64,000 bases of DNA from Psychroserpens burtonensis DSM 12212. Its GTDB lineage: Bacteria; Bacteroidota; Bacteroidia; Flavobacteriales; Flavobacteriaceae. This document shows positions 58,054 through 64,000 of this stretch, piece after piece. The notes beneath the pieces were generated by a model. It made no database searches. It was not told where the DNA came from and saw only the letters and a program-made list of their open reading frames with translations. The stretch covers positions 184,919-248,918 of the forward strand of contig NZ_KE384346.1 of assembly GCF_000425305.1 (NCBI RefSeq). Direction: 5' to 3'. The translations under genes and the position numbers were made by a program. The number at the start of each line of letters is the position of its first letter. Position 1 is the first letter of the stretch.

Positions 58054-60114
58054 TTAATTTTGCGGCATTAAATTTAATAAATTTTGAAGAACACGTTGCG
58101 ATTCTTCAATATAAATATCGGTTTTAATATCCTTTAAAATGGCTTGATTAATTGTTTTTTTGTCGTCATTATAACTGATGATTTCCTTGGTGTATTCTGT
58201 ATTTTTAACTGTAAATCTTGCACTATGATTTTCAAGAGGTGTATTGATTGTGTTCCATTGGTTTTTATACCTTATCATTTCGCTATAGACATTGTCTAAA
58301 GTCAATGGATACTCAGTGTCTAGTTCAAAATAGTTTTTTATAATTAATTTATTCAGACGTTTAAGAGCATTAAAAGTAGCATCATTATCGATACGTGATA
58401 AGCTTTTTTTCTTTAATTGCTCAATAGGGAGTTTCTTGAGTTTTGGAAAATTTTGAATACCAGCAATAGAATCATTTTTAAGTGCATATGCTATAAACTC
58501 TTCTTGAGTATTAAAACCATCATAAAGATTTGGTAATATAATATCTGGAATGACTCCTTGTGCTTGGTGGCTTTTGCCCGTAACGCGATAAAATTTCTCT
58601 ACAGTCATTTTAGAAAACCCTAAAGCTTCATTCGTGTCTATAGGGATAATTACTTGGGCAGAGGCTTTGCCATGTGTTGCAGAGCCAATCATTACAGCGC
58701 GATTATAATCTTGCATAGATGCAGCAAAAAACTCAGATGCTGATGCACTATAATTATTAACCAAAACAACTATGGGTTTTGTGAATAAAGCACCTCTATT
58801 CATATCGTTAATAGTGTAGGTCTCGCCATTTGAGTATCTCAAAATAGAGAGTGGTCCTCTATTAATAAACATGCCAGAAAGATCTGCAGCTTCTTTCATG
58901 GAACCACCGCCATTAAATCGTAAATCAAGAATTAAGCCTGCAATGTTTTCTTTTTGAAGCTTGTATAATTCTTTAGCGACATCATTCGCTAAACCTAACC
59001 CGTTAGGTGATTCTAAATCCGAATAAAAACTAGGAATACTAATATAACCAACTTTAGATTTGTCTTCTATAATATAACCAAAGACTGTGTTTTCTTCTGT
59101 TTTTGTCTTGGTTTTTGTGAGCTCAATGTTTTGAAGTGTCCCGTTTTGCTTTTTAATTTTAAACGTTATGGTATTATGGTTTTGGTCACTTGTAAATGCT
59201 AACACATCTTCGTCAGAAACACAATAGGTTTCCAAAGTTTTCATGTTTGTTGATAGTGATTTAATCACATCATTAACTTCAATATCTACATTATTAAAAG
59301 CGGCACTTCCAGGAGTGATGTGAACAATAATAATATCGCCATCATCATTTTTTGAAGTAATTATTCCGAAAGATAATTGATCATTGGACAGGGCGTTTAC
59401 AAACATTTCTTTTTCCGAAGCATTAAAAAAAGAGGAATTAGGATCTTGATAGTGTAAATAAGCATTTAAAAAGGCTTCCTTCACAAAATTATCAACGCTT
59501 CCTAATCTATTTTTGAGCTCTTCGAGTTTGCATAATTCTTTTTGAATTACCTTAGGTTTTAAAGCGCTTTCAAGAGCTTTGAAGTCATTTTTAATATGTT
59601 CTAATACCGAATCATTTTCAACAAGTGTGTATAAAATATTATAGCGTAAACGTTTACTCCAGTAGTTTTTTAGTGCTTCATCATTGTTAAAATATTTAAA
59701 GGTAGTTTCTGGTTTGAATATCAGAGTATCTTTTCCTGTATAGTCAAAATCTTCGGTTTCTATATTAGAAATTACACGTTTAGTGTCTTCAAGACGTGCA
59801 GATAGGATGGTTGTATAGTTGTTGATAAACTCACAACTCCCTGTATTGATATAGTCATCTAATGTGAACCGATCATGTTCAAATTGAGCTACATCACTTT
59901 TTGTAAACAAGCGTTTGTCTTCATCCAAACTGTTTAAAAACAAATCAAAAACGTGCGTGGATAAACTATCATCAACAACTTTTGGTTGGTAATGGTTGAT
60001 CTTAATAGTTCTTTTCAGTGCTATGATTTGGTCACAAAACAACCCGTTGTTTTGACCGTAGCCAAAAAAAGAAACTAAAGACAACAGTAAAACAAAATAT
60101 GAACTTTTTAGCAT
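58054..60114 (-). CDS. Carboxy-terminal processing protease, Prc/Tsp-like
   Basis: A 686-aa exported S41 peptidase with a signal peptide (to about 20, FFGYGQ), a Tsp N-terminal domain (about 25-225, FDLFLNSLDEDKRLFTKSDV), a PDZ domain (about 255-340, ITPGSAAFNNVDIEVNDVIK) and the S41 core: LILDLRFNGGGSMKEAADL, then nucleophile Ser in NNYSASASEFFAASMQDYN (about 455) and Lys in THGKASAQ (about 480). The C-terminal helical domain ends LLNLMPQN. It matches Prc, which trims C-termini of periplasmic proteins and hydrolases, but is longer than CtpA-type enzymes. Confidence 0.93.
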   Translation of the reverse strand: MLKSSYFVLLLSLVSFFGYGQNNGLFCDQIIALKRTIKINHYQPKVVDDSLSTHVFDLFLNSLDEDKRLFTKSDVAQFEHDRFTLDDYINTGSCEFINNYTTILSARLEDTKRVISNIETEDFDYTGKDTLIFKPETTFKYFNNDEALKNYWSKRLRYNILYTLVENDSVLEHIKNDFKALESALKPKVIQKELCKLEELKNRLGSVDNFVKEAFLNAYLHYQDPNSSFFNASEKEMFVNALSNDQLSFGIITSKNDDGDIIIVHITPGSAAFNNVDIEVNDVIKSLSTNMKTLETYCVSDEDVLAFTSDQNHNTITFKIKKQNGTLQNIELTKTKTKTEENTVFGYIIEDKSKVGYISIPSFYSDLESPNGLGLANDVAKELYKLQKENIAGLILDLRFNGGGSMKEAADLSGMFINRGPLSILRYSNGETYTINDMNRGALFTKPIVVLVNNYSASASEFFAASMQDYNRAVMIGSATHGKASAQVIIPIDTNEALGFSKMTVEKFYRVTGKSHQAQGVIPDIILPNLYDGFNTQEEFIAYALKNDSIAGIQNFPKLKKLPIEQLKKKSLSRIDNDATFNALKRLNKLIIKNYFELDTEYPLTLDNVYSEMIRYKNQWNTINTPLENHSARFTVKNTEYTKEIISYNDDKKTINQAILKDIKTDIYIEESQRVLQNLLNLMPQN

Positions 60115-60167
60115 AAATGTTTATATAGTGCGCACTCTAGAATGAAATAATAACTAAGGATTCGTGC

Positions 60168-60458
60168 CTACTCTTCAACCTCTACGATGGCTTCAATAGC
60201 ATCTGCTAGTTTAAAGTCTTTTTCTGTAACACCGTTTTCGTCATGTGTAGATAATGAGATTTTAAGCATATTGTAAACATTTGTCCAGTCTGGATGGTGA
60301 CCTTGAGCTTCACATTCAAACGCAATTCTACTCATTGCACTAAAGCAATCTTTAAAATTATCAAATTCAAACTCTGCGTATAATGTATTATTTCTATGTT
60401 CCCAATCAGGGAAGCGAAGTAATCGTTTTTCTATATTTTCATCTGTTAATAAACCCAT
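60168..60458 (-). CDS. phhB: Pterin-4a-carbinolamine dehydratase
   Basis: A 96-aa protein of the PCD/DCoH family that dehydrates 4a-hydroxytetrahydrobiopterin in the phenylalanine hydroxylase cycle. The active-site stretch ECEAQGHHPDWTNVYNMLKI with the later STHD supplies the three catalytic histidines (HH and TH). Length is standard. No phenylalanine hydroxylase gene is in the window. Confidence 0.93.
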   Translation of the reverse strand: MGLLTDENIEKRLLRFPDWEHRNNTLYAEFEFDNFKDCFSAMSRIAFECEAQGHHPDWTNVYNMLKISLSTHDENGVTEKDFKLADAIEAIVEVEE

Positions 60459-60564
60459 AACTTTATTTTTTACTTAAAAGTAACGTATTTTTACTGTAAA
60501 ATAAAAGTTATTGAGCTTTCAAATTATTAAAAAAGACAAACACATTGTTTTTTATCGTAAAGTT

Positions 60565-61398
60565 TTATTTCGTTAGGTCTTCAAGCACCTCTGTACTTGT
60601 GATTTCTAAATGTTTTGGGAGTTTGTTGAATTTTGGTAAAACTGCTAAATAACGATCCTCATTGGTGGTGTACACATGTTTGTAAAGCACCTCGTTTTTT
60701 GATGTAATTTGTTCAACAATATCTTTAAAATAATCATCATGATGCACTAAATCTGTGCTTCCCAAATGAAAAATTCCATATTTATCTTGGTTGATAATGT
60801 AATGAATTTGTTGCGTCAATTTTGAGTCTGTGGTCACATTCATTATGATATTCGGGAAAATTTCAATCGCAGTTTTATTTTGTAAATGCTGCTTTAATTC
60901 TTTTAGTCGTGGTGATTGAGAACCCAAAACCATGGGTAATCTTACGATCGCTACTTTTTTCTTCGGAAGACGTAGTAACATGTTTTCAATCTTAATTTTA
61001 AAATGACCATAGATGCTTCCGCTCAAGGTTTTATCCAATTCATAGCTAGGATATTTACTGTACGCATCAAATACATTTGCAGAGGATAAGAAAATGAGTT
61101 TGCAATTGTGTTCTACAAGATATTCGGCAATATGTTGATGAGCGATGGTTTGTGCTCTGAATTCGCCACGTAAACAAGAAATGATAATAGTAGGCTTTGT
61201 CGCTTTTAAAACCTCATAAACATCATCTTCTTCAACATTATATTGAAAAAACTGATGGTTGTCTTCAAATATTTTTTTCGGAATACGGTACGTGCCAAAC
61301 GTCCTAAAGTAACCCAAAAGCTCTTTGTAAATGGCATTACCTATAAATCCGCTAGCACCTAAAATTAAGATGCGATGTTTGCTCGAATATTCCTTCAT
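60565..61398 (-). CDS. SDR-type NAD(P)-dependent sugar epimerase/reductase (RfbD-like)
   Basis: A 277-aa extended SDR. I prefer the ATG at 61398 (MKEYSSKHRILILGASGFIG) over one 15 bases upstream. The Rossmann motif GASGFIG is near residue 15; the YxxxK pair is in YGHFKIK (about 130-136), preceded by SSANVF. The substrate-binding pattern resembles dTDP-4-dehydrorhamnose reductase (RmlD)-like proteins, but no other nucleotide-sugar genes are near. Reaction uncertain. Confidence 0.75.
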   Translation of the reverse strand: MKEYSSKHRILILGASGFIGNAIYKELLGYFRTFGTYRIPKKIFEDNHQFFQYNVEEDDVYEVLKATKPTIIISCLRGEFRAQTIAHQHIAEYLVEHNCKLIFLSSANVFDAYSKYPSYELDKTLSGSIYGHFKIKIENMLLRLPKKKVAIVRLPMVLGSQSPRLKELKQHLQNKTAIEIFPNIIMNVTTDSKLTQQIHYIINQDKYGIFHLGSTDLVHHDDYFKDIVEQITSKNEVLYKHVYTTNEDRYLAVLPKFNKLPKHLEITSTEVLEDLTK

Positions 61399-61600
61399 TA
61401 AATCTGTCTTCAATCTAATTTAAACCCATTGCGTAGTTTGGTCAGATTTTGACAATAGTGCCTAAATTTTAAAAGTATTATCTCCAAAATCCTTATTTTA
61501 TTCTCTAGTTCCAAAATTTCTGGAAAGGAAAAAAATAAAGTTTTGTGACTATTAAGTTTAATTGTTATCAAAATGTACGACGAGTTTTTATTAGAATATT

Positions 61601-62671
61601 TTAGCCCTTATAAAAAGGTAATTTAATCACAGTTGCTGGAACTGTGTTTTTACGAATTTGAATATGTAATTTGGTGCCAACCGCTGTTAAAATTGTCGGT
61701 ACATAACCCATGCCAATACCTTTACCCAAACTTGGAGACATGGTTCCCGATGTTACGTTACCAATCGTTTTTCCGCTAGAATCAACAATATCATAACCTT
61801 GACGTGGTATGCCACGTTCATCTATTTCAAACGCCACTAATTTACGTTCTGGTCCACGGCGTTTTTGATCTTCTAAAGCTTCAGAGTTTATAAACTTTTT
61901 TGAGAACTTTGTAATCCAGCCTAAACCCGCTTCAATAGGTGAGGTGGTGTCGTTGATATCATTTCCGTAGAGACAAAAACCCATTTCTAAACGCAGTGTA
62001 TCACGAGCAGCTAATCCAATAGGTTTTGCACCAGCCTCAGTTACTTTATCCCAAATTTGCTGTACTTCATTGTTCTTGCAGTAGATTTCAAATCCGCCAC
62101 TTCCGGTATAGCCAGTCGCCGAAATAATCACATTCTCAATACCCGCAAAGTCTCCAACTACAAAGTTGTAAAATTTAATCTCTGCAAGGTTATGGCTTGA
62201 TAAGCTTTGCATGGCTTCAACCGCCTTAGGGCCTTGAATGGCTAGTAACGAATAGTCTTCGCTTAAATCGCGCATCCTTGCACCAACATCATTTTTAGAA
62301 GAAATCCAGTTCCAGTCTTTTTCAATATTACTAGCATTAACAACCAGTAGATAGCTTTCTTCCTTAATTTTATAAATGAGGAGATCATCTACAATGCCGC
62401 CATCATCATTAGGTAAACAGCTATATTGCGCTTTGCCAATTGTTAATTTTGACGCATCATTACTGCCTACTTTTTGAATTAAATCTAACGCATGAGGACC
62501 TTCAATTAAAAACTCTCCCATATGCGATACATCAAATACGCCAACACCAGTTCGTACCGCTTCGTGTTCTACATTGATACCATCATATTGTACTGGCATA
62601 TTATATCCTGCAAAAGGCACCATTTTGGCACCAAGCGCTTCGTGAGTTGCTGTTAAGGCTGTATTTTTCAT
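61601..62671 (-). CDS. gcvT: Aminomethyltransferase (glycine cleavage T protein)
   Basis: A 356-aa enzyme taking the aminomethyl group from H-protein lipoamide to tetrahydrofolate, with release of ammonia. I start at the ATG at 62671 rather than the TTG one codon earlier. Motifs: [59 protein letters not shown] and [20 protein letters not shown], all conserved in GcvT. The C-terminal barrel contains [20 protein letters not shown]. The other glycine-cleavage genes are not in the window. Confidence 0.95.
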   Translation of the reverse strand: MKNTALTATHEALGAKMVPFAGYNMPVQYDGINVEHEAVRTGVGVFDVSHMGEFLIEGPHALDLIQKVGSNDASKLTIGKAQYSCLPNDDGGIVDDLLIYKIKEESYLLVVNASNIEKDWNWISSKNDVGARMRDLSEDYSLLAIQGPKAVEAMQSLSSHNLAEIKFYNFVVGDFAGIENVIISATGYTGSGGFEIYCKNNEVQQIWDKVTEAGAKPIGLAARDTLRLEMGFCLYGNDINDTTSPIEAGLGWITKFSKKFINSEALEDQKRRGPERKLVAFEIDERGIPRQGYDIVDSSGKTIGNVTSGTMSPSLGKGIGMGYVPTILTAVGTKLHIQIRKNTVPATVIKLPFYKG

Positions 62672-62876
62672 CAAAAAAGTAGTTTAGGTTTCCGTAAAAT
62701 GGAAAACGCTTTGTTAATTGTTTTATTAAAGAATTGAACCACAAATGTATCGAAAAATATTTGTTCTTTAGACTGTGCTTCGGCATAAAAACAGATTATA
62801 AATATGTTAATATTAAAATAATTTTTTAAGAATAAGGAGATAATCATTAATTTTAAATGTTTAAAAACTGAACCTC

Positions 62877-64000
62877 ATGAGACTTTTATTTACAATACTT
62901 ATTACACTGATTTTTTCCTTCTTAAGTAGGGCCCAAAACGGAACACCAGAAGATTATCTAAGTAAAGAATTCCATAAAGAGCGACGTGATGCTCTACGTG
63001 CAAATATGCCAGCCAATAGTGTTGCTGTATTTTTTGCAAACCCAGTTCGTAATCGTGCCAATGATGTCGAATATGTCTATCATCAAGATCCTAACTTTTA
63101 TTACCTCACTGGTTATAAGGAGCCTCATGCTGTTTTAGTGGTTTTCTCTGAAAGTCAGTACACTTCCGAAGGAAGTAGCATTAATGAAAAACTTTATGTG
63201 CAACAACGAAATACTCAGGCAGAACAGTGGACAGGTCGCAGATTGGGAACTGAAGGTGCAAAGGCAGAGCTAGGATTTGATAATGCCTACAATGGCAATG
63301 AATTTTTAGATTCTAATATCGATTTCGCTTCTTTTGACAAAGTGATGTACGAAGATTTTAGAGATGATTATAGAGATACGAGAGATGAAGCCGACCTATA
63401 TGATTTGGTGCAGTCGTTTAAAACGCAAATAAAACTTATTAATAATTATACGATTGAAAATAAAACGGAGGTTATTGAAGTGGAGGCTAATGCTAATATG
63501 GAAGCAGAAACTGTAAAAACAGATACTAGAACCTTGTCACGGTTAATGGCAGGATTACGAGAAATAAAAACTACCGATGAGTTGGTGTTACTTAAAAAAG
63601 CAGTACGGATTTCTGCCATGGGACAACGTGAAATTATGAAAGCGATGCATCCAGGAATGTCTGAAATCGAAGTGCAAGGTGTTCATGAATATATCTACAA
63701 AAAATACGGAAGCGAATATGAAGGCTATCCAAGTATTGTTGGTGCAGGGAATAATGGTTGCGTGCTGCATTACATCGAGAATTCTAAAATGAAAGTAGAA
63801 AATGATCTTGTCCTTATGGATTTAGGTGCAGAGTATCATGGCTATACAGCAGATGTGACGCGAACAATTCCTGCAAACGGGAAATTTAGTGACGCGCAAA
63901 AAGCTATTTATGATATTGTCTATGACGCCCAAGAAGCGGGTATAAAAGCAACCGTTATTGGCAATACGATGCAGTCTCCAGATGCTGCAGCACGAGCAGT
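62877..64000 (+). CDS. Aminopeptidase P (M24), cut by the window end
   Basis: The frame runs from the ATG at 62877 to the end of the window (374 codons so far). It opens MRLLFTILITLIFSFLSRAQ, a signal peptide, so it is exported. The N-terminal creatinase-like domain (DYLSKEFHKERRDALRANMP, then FYYLTGYKEPHAVLVVFSE) is followed by the pita-bread domain: substrate-site His in NGCVLHYIEN, and metal-binding Asp residues in MDLGAEYHGYTADVTRTIPA. The remaining His/Glu metal ligands lie beyond the window. Removes N-terminal Xaa-Pro residues. Confidence 0.93.
   Translation, partial: MRLLFTILITLIFSFLSRAQNGTPEDYLSKEFHKERRDALRANMPANSVAVFFANPVRNRANDVEYVYHQDPNFYYLTGYKEPHAVLVVFSESQYTSEGSSINEKLYVQQRNTQAEQWTGRRLGTEGAKAELGFDNAYNGNEFLDSNIDFASFDKVMYEDFRDDYRDTRDEADLYDLVQSFKTQIKLINNYTIENKTEVIEVEANANMEAETVKTDTRTLSRLMAGLREIKTTDELVLLKKAVRISAMGQREIMKAMHPGMSEIEVQGVHEYIYKKYGSEYEGYPSIVGAGNNGCVLHYIENSKMKVENDLVLMDLGAEYHGYTADVTRTIPANGKFSDAQKAIYDIVYDAQEAGIKATVIGNTMQSPDAAARA

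Overview
This 64 kb window is AT-rich chromosomal DNA from a member of the Bacteroidota, most likely a marine Flavobacteriaceae. The signs are type IX secretion C-terminal domains, TonB-dependent receptors, a FecI/FecR pair, DUF4199, DUF4252 and FISUMP families, type B L31, a short carbamoyl-phosphate synthase, and several promoters of the Bacteroidetes form TTG-N19/20-TAnnTTTG. I see no rRNA, tRNA, CRISPR array, transposase or phage gene. Most of the window is conserved housekeeping and envelope genes, with some accessory islands.

Layout. 1-2.6 kb: a BNR-repeat protein, then an ECF sigma operon (sigma, membrane protein, exported Spy-like protein) on the minus strand. 2.7-2.85 kb: a promoter followed by a hairpin with no gene between, a small-RNA candidate. 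2.9-8.1 kb: ABC exporter, phosphohexomutase, glycosyltransferase and DUF4199 genes on the minus strand. 8.2-13.9 kb: rpmE2, a GlmU-like gene, a PD40 protein, a membrane protein, a peptide-binding lipoprotein and a T9SS cargo. 14.07-14.64 kb: gene debris. 14.8-24 kb: mtaB, three tandem lipoprotein paralogues, a small acetyltransferase, a hydrolase, a lytic transglycosylase, cardiolipin synthase and envelope unknowns. 24.2-27.3 kb: rpmH and carB. 27.4-32.2 kb: surface proteins and lipoproteins, including a cupredoxin with a T9SS tail.

32.2-36.1 kb is a cell-surface signalling module: ECF sigma factor, FecR-type anti-sigma and a transducer-type TonB-dependent receptor, with a divergent cysteine-rich lipoprotein. 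The sigma gene lies between two perfect 31-bp inverted repeats. Each repeat sits just upstream of, and points toward, one outward gene (the lipoprotein on one side, fecR-receptor on the other). This is the most interesting signal in the window. Either both flanks carry the promoter of that sigma factor, or the segment is invertible.

36-41.2 kb: thioesterase, rmuC, a Sco protein and TPR proteins. 41.3-48.6 kb is a two-armed vitamin B12 uptake locus. On the minus strand are a binding lipoprotein, a FecCD-type permease and an ATPase. On the plus strand a cobalamin riboswitch precedes a BtuB-like receptor, a BtuG-like beta-propeller lipoprotein and a LOV-like PAS protein that lacks the photoactive cysteine. 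48.6-52.6 kb: an S41 protease lipoprotein diverging from an ECF sigma operon with two DUF4252 proteins. 52.7-54.9 kb: a 59-aa membrane protein, purB and a clear pseudogene. 54.9-64 kb: a haem-binding protein, a glycosyltransferase, a 158-bp tandem intergenic repeat, YebC, a Prc-like protease, a pterin dehydratase, an SDR protein, gcvT, and the start of an M24 aminopeptidase P that runs off the window.
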